Assembly: GCA_017536895.1 (NCBI GenBank)
Contig: JAFWCN010000014.1
Coordinates: 1 to 41,626 of the forward strand
DNA from: Candidatus Saccharimonadota bacterium
GTDB lineage: Bacteria > Patescibacteriota > Saccharimonadia > Saccharimonadales > Saccharimonadaceae
DNA: 41,626 nucleotides
Direction: 5' to 3'
Under the pieces are notes generated by a model. That model was not told the DNA's origin. It worked only from the letters and a program-made list of their open reading frames with translations, and made no database searches. Both the position numbers and the translations under genes were made by a program. This document shows positions 17,875 to 25,815 of the stretch, one piece after another; position 1 is the first letter of the stretch, and each line of letters opens with the position of its first letter.

Positions 17875-18789
17875 ATGGATAACAATAAAATCATGATCGT
17901 GGGTACTGGTAATGTCGGCGCATCCATTGCCTTCGCATTACTCAATCAACGTACCGCCGTCAACGAAATTATCTTAACCGACATCATCGCCAAGGATGCC
18001 GAAGGCGAGGCTATGGATCTTCGCGATGCCTTGAGCCAAGCACCAAGCTACCTCAAAATTAAAAACGGCACCTACAAGGATGCCCATGATTGCGACGTTG
18101 TTGTAATTACCGCCGGTGCCCCTCAAAAACCTGGCGACACTCGCATGGATTTACTTGGGAAAAATGTCAACATCTTGAAAGGCATGATTGAGCAAATCAT
18201 GGATTCCGGTTTTAACGGCATTTTCCTTGTTGTTTCGAACCCAGTTGACGTACTCACCTATTTCACTATGAAGTTTTCTGGTTTACCTGCTGAAAAGGTC
18301 ATTGGTTCCGGCACCGTGCTTGACACCGCCAGGCTCCGCACCCGCATCGCAGGGATTCTAAATGTTAACGCCAAATCCGTCCATGCTCATCAAGTTGGAG
18401 AACATGGCGATTCCGAACTCACCCTCTGGTCACTTGCCGATGTCGGCGGTCAAAAAGTCACTGATTTACTTAAAAAACCTGTTCGCACTGACATCTCTAA
18501 TTTCGTCAAAAACGAAGCCTACGATATTATCGACAAAAAAGGCTACACCTGCTATGGCATTGCTACCTGTGTCGCCGGTATTCTAAACTGTATCTTAAAT
18601 GATGAAATGCGTGTCCTACCAGTATCCTCATATGATAGTTTTTCCGATACTTGCTTCGGTTGGCCTACTGTTATCGGTCGCGAGGGAGCTATTCGTCGCC
18701 TAGATCTCAAAATTACCGAAAGTGAAGGCGTAGAACTTCAAAAATCCATCAATGTTTTGAAAAAAGCCATTAAATCCGTCAAATTCTAA
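17875..18789 (+). CDS. ldh: L-lactate dehydrogenase
   Basis: The 304-residue NAD-dependent dehydrogenase has the Rossmann motif GTGNVGAS and the mobile loop APQKPGDTRMDL, where Gln occupies the position that separates lactate (Gln) from malate (Arg) dehydrogenases. It also has the substrate Arg two turns later, GSGTVLDTARLR with the catalytic Asp-Arg pair, and the active-site His in VGEHGDSE. It reduces pyruvate to lactate and regenerates NAD+, consistent with the fermentative metabolism of Saccharibacteria. The start is ATG 17875 (MDNNKIMIVG), right after the -10 box; an upstream in-frame ATG would lie before the promoter. Its stop overlaps that of the convergent exonuclease gene by 4 nt. 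Confidence 0.9.
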   Translation: MDNNKIMIVGTGNVGASIAFALLNQRTAVNEIILTDIIAKDAEGEAMDLRDALSQAPSYLKIKNGTYKDAHDCDVVVITAGAPQKPGDTRMDLLGKNVNILKGMIEQIMDSGFNGIFLVVSNPVDVLTYFTMKFSGLPAEKVIGSGTVLDTARLRTRIAGILNVNAKSVHAHQVGEHGDSELTLWSLADVGGQKVTDLLKKPVRTDISNFVKNEAYDIIDKKGYTCYGIATCVAGILNCILNDEMRVLPVSSYDSFSDTCFGWPTVIGREGAIRRLDLKITESEGVELQKSINVLKKAIKSVKF

Positions 18790-20195
18790 GCCAAGGATTG
18801 TAAATAAAGCATCAATTCATCTTTTACGAAATCATCCGCAACTTTTTTAATCTCGGCCATGAATTTCGGTACTTGCCGCCCTAGTCTCATCCGCCGATAT
18901 TCTTCATACTTCTCCGCTTCCATCTCTGACAAACACTCCGGATAATTTCTACCCTTATAATGTAATAATAATTCCGGCAGTCTCTCATCGATAAAATCCG
19001 GATGGAAGTCCGCTAATTTACTCGGCTCTGCATTTCTCACCGCTGCCACTTTCACTCGGTCCGAGTCATTCAAAAAACCATCGTAAAGCGCCGCTTCCGG
19101 CTCAATAGCCGGCGGAAATTCCGGTCGACTCTCATGTTGTTCTCGCATCTGTTCCGCAAATTCCGGATGGTTCATCAAAATCTTAAAATTATTCTCAACC
19201 TTCTCCTTATCTAGCCCAATTCGCTCCCAATCCTCATCGCGCAACACTGACAGCGGAGCAACAGCGGGACATTTGTTGTAACATAATTCTTTTACAATTG
19301 GGTAAAAGGTTTTGGAAACAGGGTTTGAGGGAGAGTAAAAGCGTGAGTTTGCCGGAGAGCCGTCAAGCTCCCCGCGCGAAACGCTCTCCCGAGAACCCTG
19401 TTTCAAAACCTTTTCCAGATCGTAACGTAAATCATATACCAACACATTTCCGTTTCGCCCCGCCGTCAGCGCTACGGCGACAGTGGTCTTTTCAAATTCA
19501 GAAGAATATCTTCCAGAAGCATATACAAACGGCTTTTTATCCTCCAGATTTACTAGCTTCTTTACTTCATTCTTACCCCGCATTTTAAACAAATAATCAA
19601 ACAATTTCGGCTGTTTTTCGCGAATCATTTTTGCTACTGCAATCGTTGCATAAACATCTGAAAGTGCATCGTGCGCGTGTTCATGTGAAAGCCCATTTAG
19701 TTTAGTCAACAACTCTAGCCTGTTTGTCGGTTTCCCTTCATCCGTCACCGGCCAATTAATCCCTTCCGGCCGTAGCGCCCTCGTCATTCGTACCACGTCT
19801 AACATATCCCAGCGACTCCTCCCATCTTTCCACTCCCACTCATAGGAATCATAAAAATTCCGCCAAAATATAGCCCGCATAAACTCATCATCAAATCGCA
19901 CCGTATTATACCCCACCGCCACAGTTTCCGGTACAAACACTTCCTCCGTCACATATTTACAAAACTCCGCTTCTGAAATCCCGTCCGCAAGGGTCATCTG
20001 CGGCGTAATCCCCGTTACATTTATCGCGCCAGGAGAAGGCAAGGCGTCATCCGTCATTTTTACCAAAATATTCACCGGCTCACCAATCGGCATTAGTTCC
20101 ATCGTAGTCCTCTGTCCCGCAAACTGCATTATCCGATCTTCTCGCGGATACAGCCCCGAGGTCTCAAGGTCATAAAAGAAAAACGTCTTCCCCAT
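18786..20195 (-). CDS. sbcB: Exonuclease I (SbcB-type, DEDDh), with in-frame palindromic insert
   Basis: The 469-residue enzyme begins MGKTFFFYDLETSG with exo motif I (DLE). Motif II is in VGYNTVRFDDEF and motif III in HDALSDVYATIAVA, followed by the ExoI C-terminal domain (CPAVAPLSVLRDEDWERIGL). It degrades single-stranded DNA 3' to 5' and acts in repair and recombination. The frame is open about 50 codons upstream, but TATAAT (20202-20207) six nt before ATG 20195 marks the real, leaderless start. Residues about 261-297 are encoded by an imperfect palindrome placed between LRYDLEKVL and the INKCP-like segment (CYNKCPAV), so the insert lengthens a loop. Confidence 0.9.
   Translation of the reverse strand: MGKTFFFYDLETSGLYPREDRIMQFAGQRTTMELMPIGEPVNILVKMTDDALPSPGAINVTGITPQMTLADGISEAEFCKYVTEEVFVPETVAVGYNTVRFDDEFMRAIFWRNFYDSYEWEWKDGRSRWDMLDVVRMTRALRPEGINWPVTDEGKPTNRLELLTKLNGLSHEHAHDALSDVYATIAVAKMIREKQPKLFDYLFKMRGKNEVKKLVNLEDKKPFVYASGRYSSEFEKTTVAVALTAGRNGNVLVYDLRYDLEKVLKQGSRESVSRGELDGSPANSRFYSPSNPVSKTFYPIVKELCYNKCPAVAPLSVLRDEDWERIGLDKEKVENNFKILMNHPEFAEQMREQHESRPEFPPAIEPEAALYDGFLNDSDRVKVAAVRNAEPSKLADFHPDFIDERLPELLLHYKGRNYPECLSEMEAEKYEEYRRMRLGRQVPKFMAEIKKVADDFVKDELMLYLQSLA
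19304..19414. repeat. Palindromic insert inside the exonuclease I gene
   Basis: The arms 19304-19335 and 19384-19414 are inverted copies: AAAAGGTTTTGGAAACAGGG on the left against AAAAGGTTTTGAAACAGGG on the right, then GGGAGAG in both. The core contains shorter complementary blocks. The left arm has an extra G (TGGAA against TGAA), the same asymmetry seen in the pheT insert. The whole is translated in frame. Confidence 0.78.
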
Positions 20196-20220
20196 ACCCC
20201 TATTATACCAAAAAACCGAG

Positions 20221-20277
20221 AAAAAACCTCCGAGACTATAATTCCCGAAGGTAATTTCGGCGCAAACGCCAAGAGGT
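20221..20277 (-). terminator. Branched terminator after the 122-aa membrane protein gene
   Basis: On the minus strand ACCTC pairs with GAGGT and encloses two hairpins (GGCG-TTTG-CGCC, and AATTACC-TTC-GGGAATT). T6 follows directly. The three-way layout is more elaborate than the simple hairpins used elsewhere in the window. The exonuclease gene's promoter begins just beyond it. Confidence 0.55.
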
Positions 20278-20292
20278 AAATGGAAATGGGTA

Positions 20293-20661
20293 TTATGAAT
20301 AGGCTTTGAGCTTATTCTTGACATTTCTACCGATCGTCTCACCAATACCCCAGTAAATCACAATCATCAGCACACCGACAATCGTAAATCCCATCATGGC
20401 ACCGAGAAACGATTCGATTTTCAACGCAGCCCCCTGCCCCATTTCAGCAATCATAGAAAACTCCACAATTACCGAAAGGGTAGCAGCGACTATCTGAAGA
20501 AACTTCTCATTGTATCTCCTGTGAACTCTTCCGTCGACCATGTTATACTGGAATTTCCCCACGACTACCATAACGATAATACCGAGAACCAGCAGCATCG
20601 GCCAGACATTAAATCCAACCAGAACTCCATTTGTACCTACATAATAATTATTGTTCATCAT
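20293..20661 (-). CDS. Small multi-pass membrane protein, unknown function
   Basis: This is a 122-residue product with three likely membrane helices (about 15-36, 57-75 and 87-110) and basic loops (DGRVHRRYNEK; a C-terminal NVKNKLKAYS). No family is recognised. It has a GGGAGGG ribosome site, a leader of about 70 nt and a near-consensus promoter: TTGACT (20763-20768), 17 nt, TATAAT (20740-20745). The promoter shares TTGACT-TTTT and GCATAAGTGTGATATAAT-like sequence almost letter for letter with that of the 208-aa gene at 34.6 kb, so the two are probably expressed alike. Confidence 0.8.
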   Translation of the reverse strand: MMNNNYYVGTNGVLVGFNVWPMLLVLGIIVMVVVGKFQYNMVDGRVHRRYNEKFLQIVAATLSVIVEFSMIAEMGQGAALKIESFLGAMMGFTIVGVLMIVIYWGIGETIGRNVKNKLKAYS

Positions 20662-20739
20662 TTTTCAACCCTCCCTTGAAATATGATTGAAACAGGTGCT
20701 AAGTCATAATAACCACACCCTTACTACAACATCACCTTA

Positions 20740-20768
20740 ATTATATCACACTTATGCCAAAAAGTCAA
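20740..20768 (-). promoter_or_regulatory. Consensus promoter of the 122-aa membrane protein gene
   Basis: TTGACT, a 17-nt spacer and TATAAT with an upstream TGTGA. It is nearly identical, including the spacer, to the promoter at 35316-35344. Confidence 0.8.
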
Positions 20769-20801
20769 CCCCAGCACCATCCATTATCCAAACCACTACC
20801 C

Positions 20802-21527
20802 CTATTGCCCTTCGTCTACTGGGACAGCATCGTAATCTAATCCATAATAAGCATATTGTAATCTCATCTGTAATTCATTGATCTCCGCTGCAAGCTCCGC
20901 CAACTTTCCTTCCTTAGCCTTCGCCATAATCATAAACTTCAAAGGCTTATTCTTCCCGCCACATATTTCTTGAGTATCGCCATAAGCTAATTCACCAGGA
21001 ACAGTAATTTCACGAATACCTTCAATCCTCATCCCTTCAACCCCCTTATTCCATCCCTCAATCAATCCCATCGAAGGATCTAGTACCCCCTTAAATGCAG
21101 TCGGTGATTCAATGCTGTCAAACGAAGAATCAAACACCGTCTCATCCGCACACCAACCCACGTAATACGCCAAATAATTGTCAGCAGTCACTTTATCCCC
21201 CGACCCCTTTTCAATATCACGCGCTTGAACTCCACCTTCGTTCGCCGAAGCCTCATTGTATGCTTTCACCGTATCGGCCTTATACTTCACAAACTTATCA
21301 AAGTCAGGCTTACTTACCTCAGCTAACTCCTTCTGCTTGGCCTCATACTGTTCAGTAAGTTCCGCAATTTTCGTTTCATCTACCTTCGGCTCATTTGACG
21401 ATCCTCCTTGGCTTCCCGAAATCACAATCGCCGCATAACTCGCGATAATCGACCCCACCATCAAAATCGCAATGATAATTATGAAAATTCTCTGTTTAGT
21501 GCTGGTCTTCAGCTCTTTTTCATCCAT
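20802..21527 (-). CDS. Membrane-anchored FKBP-type peptidyl-prolyl isomerase
   Basis: The 241-residue protein has an N-terminal membrane anchor (FIIIIAILMVGSIIASYAAI), a coiled-coil linker (about 50-95) and an FKBP domain (about 100-215). The domain shows YYVGWCADETVFDSSF, GLIEGWNKGVEGM, ITVPGELAYG and a closing KPLKFMIMAK strand. It would speed proline isomerisation of exported proteins on the outer membrane face. Two Cys (GWCAD, EICGG) could form a disulfide. GGAG lies 7-8 nt before the start and TATAAT is at 21557-21562. The gene stands where secY would normally follow rplO. Confidence 0.88.
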   Translation of the reverse strand: MDEKELKTSTKQRIFIIIIAILMVGSIIASYAAIVISGSQGGSSNEPKVDETKIAELTEQYEAKQKELAEVSKPDFDKFVKYKADTVKAYNEASANEGGVQARDIEKGSGDKVTADNYLAYYVGWCADETVFDSSFDSIESPTAFKGVLDPSMGLIEGWNKGVEGMRIEGIREITVPGELAYGDTQEICGGKNKPLKFMIMAKAKEGKLAELAAEINELQMRLQYAYYGLDYDAVPVDEGQ

Positions 21528-21579
21528 CTCTGATTCTCCACTTAAGTAATAGATATATTATAACATAAAAATCAACTGC

Positions 21580-21747
21580 AACAGCTGAAAAAATAGCTTT
21601 TCGAAGCATTTTGAAATCGCCCGATAAAAATTACAACAGTCACGGGCGAGTAGCTGGTACTGAAATACCAGGACGAGCCCGCCTGAGCTGTTGTAATTTT
21701 TATGCGGCGCGTATTTCAACGCTGAGAAAAGCTACTTTCCTGCTGTT
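21580..21747. repeat. Palindromic element at the 3' end of rplO (class I copy A)
   Basis: The element overlaps the rplO stop codon. Conserved blocks TTTTCGAAGCATTTTGAAAT and GGCGCGTATTTCAACGCTGA flank an inner stem (AAAAATTACAACAG with CTGTTGTAATTTTT) and nested hairpins (CGGGC/GCCCG, CTGGTA/TACCAG). The outer arms TAGCTTTT/AAAAGCTA continue into imperfect complementarity with the last rplO codons. On the minus strand it ends with T6, so it can act as the operon terminator. Copy B lies after rpsH. Confidence 0.8.
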
Positions 21748-22199
21748 TTACTTGGCCTTTTAAGAATAGCAACTTTCTTAAATGAACCACCAGCTTTCTT
21801 AATTGCCTCAACTGCTGATTTCGAAGCAAATTGAGTTTCAAGCTCAATCTTAGCAGTCAACTCACCTCGAGTAATCACCTTCACCTTAGAAAATGGCGAA
21901 GAAATCATCGAAGCTTCAGCCAGCTTAAAGTTATCAACCTTACCCTTAAGCTCGTTCAAACGATCCGTATAGACCACCTCAGCCTTAGGATGAATTGATT
22001 TAAAACCTTTAAGTTTCGGCACTGCCTGCATAATCGCACGCTGACCACCCATAAAGCCCGCTGGCATCTTACGATGACCAGAACGAGATTTCTGACCTTT
22101 AGTACCACGGCCGGCGGTTTTACCTTGACCAGCCGAGATACCGCGTCCCTTACGACTTGGACGAGTATTCTTCTCAACTTTCAAATCATTGTATTTCAT
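21732..22199 (-). CDS. rplO: 50S ribosomal protein L15 (uL15)
   Basis: The 155-residue protein has the Gly/Arg-rich N-terminal signature GRGISAGQGKTAGRGTKGQK and a C-terminal globular half. It binds 23S rRNA at a late step of large-subunit assembly. Its ATG overlaps the rpsE stop by 1 nt with no room for rpmD (L30), which is absent, as known for CPR bacteria. It is the last ribosomal gene here; secY does not follow. Its final codons and TAG form the right arm of a large palindromic element. Confidence 0.97.
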   Translation of the reverse strand: MKYNDLKVEKNTRPSRKGRGISAGQGKTAGRGTKGQKSRSGHRKMPAGFMGGQRAIMQAVPKLKGFKSIHPKAEVVYTDRLNELKGKVDNFKLAEASMISSPFSKVKVITRGELTAKIELETQFASKSAVEAIKKAGGSFKKVAILKRPSKTAGK

Positions 22200-22939
22200 T
22201 ACTTGTTCTCCTTCTTCGCGACAGGCTTCTTAGCAGTAGCCTTCTTCGCGACCGCTGGCTTTTTCGCAGCTGGCTTCTTCGCTGGAGTTTTAACCTCAGT
22301 CTTAACCTCAGACTTCGCCGATTTTTCAGACTTCGCTCCAGTCCAATCCTTGCGTGGAGTCTGTTGACGCAAAGCCTCAATCACAGCATAAGCCACGTTT
22401 ACCTTGTTAGAACTCCCCAGCGATTTCGAAATCAAATTCTTTACACCGGTAAGGCCAACAATCGAACGCACAGTACCACCAGCAATAATCCCCGTACCAG
22501 GAGCAGCTGGCTTCATCAAAACATCAGCACCGGTCACCTTAGTTCGGGTTTCGTGGCAAATCGTCTCACCATCCATATTAAAGACGATTAACGATTTCTT
22601 GGCCTTACGACTAGCCTTTGCTACTGCCGTAGTCACGTCGTTGCCTTTTGCTACACCCACACCAACTTTGTTTTTATGGTTACCAATTGCAACTAATGCC
22701 TTAAATCGCATTCTACGACCACCGGCCACAGTTCGCGAAACACGATCAACTGCAATTGTGATTTCGTCAAATTCCTTTGGAGCAGCATCCGCACCGCGCA
22801 TTCGGTCGCGTCGATTCCGCCGTTCCATTCTTCGCCCGGAAATATCACGGGTCTGCTTCGTCGCGGCAACCTTGTCCTCCATCTTAAGAGTACCAGATTT
22901 ATTAATTACGCGCGGAGCTTTCTTTTCAGTTTCAGCCAT
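22199..22939 (-). CDS. rpsE: 30S ribosomal protein S5 (uS5) with basic C-terminal tail
   Basis: The S5 core lies at about 57-205, with the double-stranded RNA-binding region (ITIAVDRVSRTVAGGRRMRF) and the C-terminal domain (GTGIIAGGTVRSIVGLTGVKN). At 246 residues it is about 80 longer than usual: a charged N-terminus of 55 residues and a tail of about 40 made of Lys, Ala, Pro and Val repeats (KKPAAKKPAVAKKATAKKPV). S5 acts in decoding accuracy and mRNA unwinding. It lies 2 nt after rplR. Confidence 0.97.
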   Translation of the reverse strand: MAETEKKAPRVINKSGTLKMEDKVAATKQTRDISGRRMERRNRRDRMRGADAAPKEFDEITIAVDRVSRTVAGGRRMRFKALVAIGNHKNKVGVGVAKGNDVTTAVAKASRKAKKSLIVFNMDGETICHETRTKVTGADVLMKPAAPGTGIIAGGTVRSIVGLTGVKNLISKSLGSSNKVNVAYAVIEALRQQTPRKDWTGAKSEKSAKSEVKTEVKTPAKKPAAKKPAVAKKATAKKPVAKKENK

Positions 22940-22941
22940 AA

Positions 22942-23271
22942 TTAAAACTCCAATCCTTCTTTGCGAGCCGCATCAGCAAGTGCTGCCATCCGACCAGCAT
23001 ATAGTTTAGAACCACGGTCAAATACGACCTTTTTAACCTTCGCGGTTTTTGCTTTCTTAGCAATTTCTTCACCAATTTTTGCGGCTTTTTCAGTCTTGGT
23101 CCCAGTTAATTTCGAACCGACTGTCGTCGCATATGCCAAAGTCTTGCCATTATCATCATTTACAATTTGTGCCACAATGTGTTGATTTGAGAAAAACACA
23201 GTCAAACGTGGACGCGAAGCGGTACCATGTATTTTGGCCCGAGTCCTTTTTGCTCTAAATTCCTTTCGCAT
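22942..23271 (-). CDS. rplR: 50S ribosomal protein L18 (uL18)
   Basis: This 109-residue protein has the usual L18 features: a basic N-terminus, RPRLTVFFSNQHIVAQIVND and a C-terminal FDRGSKLYAGRMAALADAAR. It binds 5S rRNA together with L5 in the central protuberance. Its start overlaps the end of rplF by 1 nt, so the two are coupled. Confidence 0.97.
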   Translation of the reverse strand: MRKEFRAKRTRAKIHGTASRPRLTVFFSNQHIVAQIVNDDNGKTLAYATTVGSKLTGTKTEKAAKIGEEIAKKAKTAKVKKVVFDRGSKLYAGRMAALADAARKEGLEF

Positions 23272-23807
23272 TATTTCTTACCCGCCTTTCCTGCCTTGCG
23301 AAGGATTACTTCGTCGACATATTTAATACCTTTACCTTTATAAGGTTCAGGCTTCTTCAGTGCACGGATCTCTGCAGCTACCTGGCCTACCTTTTGTTTG
23401 TCAATGCCAGAAACTGTGATTTCCATCTTGTTAGTGGCAAGTTGGACACCTTCAGGAGCATGATATTTCACTGGATGTGAAAAACCAAGCGCCATTTCAA
23501 TGTCAGAACCACCACCGGATAGACGAAAACCTACTCCGTTAACTTCTAGTTTTTTCTCGTAACCCTTGGTTACACCTACAACCGCGTTGTTAATCAAAGC
23601 GCGTTGCAAGCCGTGCCAAGCTCGAGATTTAGGCTCGTCATTCTCACGAGTGACGGTCAAGATGTTACCATCGATAGCAACCTTAGTCTTAGGTTGTACT
23701 GGGACGATGAGTTGACCCTTCGGGCCTGCGACAGTAATCTCTTTGTCGCCGACCGTGATTGTCACTCCCGTCGGTATTTCGATGGGTTGTTTTCCGATAC
23801 GACTCAT
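23271..23807 (-). CDS. rplF: 50S ribosomal protein L6 (uL6)
   Basis: The 178-residue protein has both L6 repeats, MSRIGKQPIEIP at the start and EPYKGKGIKYVDE near the end. It lies at the factor-binding site of the large subunit. Because two surface-protein genes separate it from rpsH, it has its own promoter: TTGAAT (23862-23867), 17 nt, TATAAT (23839-23844), and an AAGGGA ribosome site. It thus heads a second spc transcript (rplF-rplR-rpsE-rplO). Confidence 0.97.
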   Translation of the reverse strand: MSRIGKQPIEIPTGVTITVGDKEITVAGPKGQLIVPVQPKTKVAIDGNILTVTRENDEPKSRAWHGLQRALINNAVVGVTKGYEKKLEVNGVGFRLSGGGSDIEMALGFSHPVKYHAPEGVQLATNKMEITVSGIDKQKVGQVAAEIRALKKPEPYKGKGIKYVDEVILRKAGKAGKK

Positions 23808-23838
23808 ATCTTTTCCCTTTTATGTTAATATCCCGACC

Positions 23839-23867
23839 ATTATATCACAAAACGCCAAATTATTCAA
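23839..23867 (-). promoter_or_regulatory. Promoter of the rplF-rplR-rpsE-rplO transcript
   Basis: TTGAAT, 17 nt, TATAAT, with TGTGA before the -10 box. It restores transcription of the second half of the spc operon downstream of the inserted surface genes and their terminators. Confidence 0.78.
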
Positions 23868-23869
23868 GA

Positions 23870-23898
23870 GAAAATCCCCTAAATATTAGGGGATTTTC
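23870..23898 (-). terminator. Terminator after the beta-helix surface-protein gene
   Basis: A perfect 13-bp stem GAAAATCCCCTAA / TTAGGGGATTTTC with a 3-nt loop and a TTTTC tail on the minus strand. It lies between the surface gene and the rplF promoter, isolating them. Confidence 0.85.
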
Positions 23899-23918
23899 AG
23901 TTTATCAATCGTGTTTGT

Positions 23919-25622
23919 TTAACGACGTCGGATAAGATATGCGAAGCTAACAATGGAAGTAAGTAGACCTACTGCAATGGCAGTCACAATCGCTGCATTA
24001 GCAGCCGAAGCGCCCGCCGCTGTCATCGTACCAGTCTCTGGAGTTGTAGTATCAGCTGTTTCTGATTCTCCTGAATTCTCTTCTTCTGCCACAATTCCGT
24101 AAGTTGATAAGTGGTTCGTGACAAATGTTACAATCCATACCCCATCCTCTCTTTGACTCAAGAATCCTTCAACTCTCTCACCCGACTCTTTACCTTCCTC
24201 ATCAAAGAATGCAACCATCACTTTTTTATCTTTGAGAGCCTCATATTGTTCATCCGATATAATTACCGAAATAGTCAATTCGGTTCCGTCCTCTTTGTTC
24301 ACGCTCACAATAGCACCATTCTCATCTCTTAGGCTAAAATCAAAGGCTGCTACCAAAGTTGCTTTGTTACCATTATCCGCCAAAGTCAAAGCAGACTTTT
24401 CAACTTCGCTCACTGCAAAGCTAATTGGAGAATCCGCCACAACCGGTCCGTTAATGTTAATTGAAGCATTTCTCTCTCCATTTTCAAAGTAATTGGAAAA
24501 GTCACCACTTTTCACAAAATCCTTCAAATCGTAATTCTCAGAAACAATGTCACCTACAAATGCACCACCGCTAATTGATAGATTTACATCAACCGGATCA
24601 CCATCTTGTGGGTCGGCTTCCGAAAACGCTACTGGACCGACAAATGTTCCGCCGGTAATATTCACATTGATTGGTTTCCTTGTAGTGTGTTGCGCAACCG
24701 CAACTGCAGCACCAGTAGTCGTTGAACCACTACCATTCCCAACAACTTCGTATTTCGCGCCATCAAGAACCACAATTGAGCCGCCATAGATATTTAGAGT
24801 ACCCGCTCTTACCTCAACACCAGTCAAAGCTTCAATATTACCACCGTTAATTGTCGTCACACCATCAACTTGTGGAGCATAAATCCCTAATTCACCAGAT
24901 TCAATAACCCCGCCATTGATTGTGAATTTTGCATTTCCACCATAATTACCACTTGCGGGATCAGTCGTTCCATTTCCTGCAATCGCAATACTGCCATCAC
25001 CTGTCGCAGAAACCGTACCACCATTCATAGTGAACTCCGTATTAGCAAAAGCATTCAATGCCCATGTTTTAGCAGTTAAAGTACCGCCATTTAAAACCAA
25101 CTTTGCTCCATTCTCCAAATAAACAGCAGGTTCTGGATCGTATGTCTTATCACCGTCAACAACCTCAGATTGACCACCAATAATCGAGCCGCCATTAATA
25201 GATGCTACAGTATTCTCACGTAAATAAAGTGGCGCATAATACGCATCAGCATTCGTCAAGGAACCATTATCGCCATAAATATTCACCACGCTATCATAAA
25301 ACAAAAACGAGAAATCCTTCATCGCAACGGTTTGATCGCCCAAATAGATCGACAAATCCACATCTTTGATATAATAATCAGCACTCATCGTGAAATCGTT
25401 GCTTATGATCATCGTCGATTTACCTTCACGAGTAACAAACCTTCCTTGCCCCGTCGAAACAAAGAAACCTGCCAAATCCTCGGCAGTCTTAATTTCAGCA
25501 CAGTTTTCAATGCCTTCACAAGATGTAGGCGCTGACTCAGCAAAAACAGCCGGAGCCATAATTCCAGTGCTAAAAGACATAGCTATCGCTGAAAGAGCAT
25601 ATGTCATTTTACTTTTAATCAT
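23919..25622 (-). CDS. Surface protein with beta-helix repeats and sortase-type C-terminus
   Basis: The 567-residue protein has a signal peptide (1-29, ending VFAES) and many short INGG/MNGG/LNGG repeats (about 130-360) that suggest a right-handed parallel beta-helix. A beta-rich domain follows (about 400-520), and the C-terminus is TPETG, then a hydrophobic segment (AAIVTAIAVGLLTSIVSFAY) and RRR. That end matches the sortase sorting signal plan (LPxTG, hydrophobic, basic) with Thr in place of Leu. The start at 25622 follows GGAGG; promoter TTGTTT (25670-25675), 17 nt, TATAAT (25647-25652). It lies inside the spc ribosomal operon, an unusual site. It probably attaches to host cells, but no ligand can be named. 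Confidence 0.85.
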   Translation of the reverse strand: MIKSKMTYALSAIAMSFSTGIMAPAVFAESAPTSCEGIENCAEIKTAEDLAGFFVSTGQGRFVTREGKSTMIISNDFTMSADYYIKDVDLSIYLGDQTVAMKDFSFLFYDSVVNIYGDNGSLTNADAYYAPLYLRENTVASINGGSIIGGQSEVVDGDKTYDPEPAVYLENGAKLVLNGGTLTAKTWALNAFANTEFTMNGGTVSATGDGSIAIAGNGTTDPASGNYGGNAKFTINGGVIESGELGIYAPQVDGVTTINGGNIEALTGVEVRAGTLNIYGGSIVVLDGAKYEVVGNGSGSTTTGAAVAVAQHTTRKPINVNITGGTFVGPVAFSEADPQDGDPVDVNLSISGGAFVGDIVSENYDLKDFVKSGDFSNYFENGERNASININGPVVADSPISFAVSEVEKSALTLADNGNKATLVAAFDFSLRDENGAIVSVNKEDGTELTISVIISDEQYEALKDKKVMVAFFDEEGKESGERVEGFLSQREDGVWIVTFVTNHLSTYGIVAEEENSGESETADTTTPETGTMTAAGASAANAAIVTAIAVGLLTSIVSFAYLIRRR

Positions 25623-25721
25623 AATTACCTCCAATTACTTACTCCCATTATACCGCTCATGTTCATAAAAAACAATAACTTTTTTTAAAAAAATTAAGGA
25701 TTTTTAAAAGTTTTTCCACCA

Positions 25722-25749
25722 AAATCCCCTCTGTCACCAGAGGGGATTT
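25722..25749 (-). terminator. Terminator after the Ig-like surface-protein gene
   Basis: A 12-bp perfect stem AAATCCCCTCTG / CAGAGGGGATTT with loop TCAC, followed by TTGG on the minus strand. Its stem resembles the terminator at 23870-23898 (AAATCCCCT core), hinting that the two surface genes share an origin. Confidence 0.72.
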
Positions 25750-25815
25750 CACATGCTATATTATATATTATAGCACACTTTTTTATTTTTATCAATATTC
25801 GCCCCTACATTCGTT

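Noticed and set aside
18786-20345. Longer form of exonuclease I with about 50 extra N-terminal residues
   Set aside because: The promoter box for the gene lies inside the extension, and MGKTFFFYDLETSG at 20195 is the standard N-terminus.
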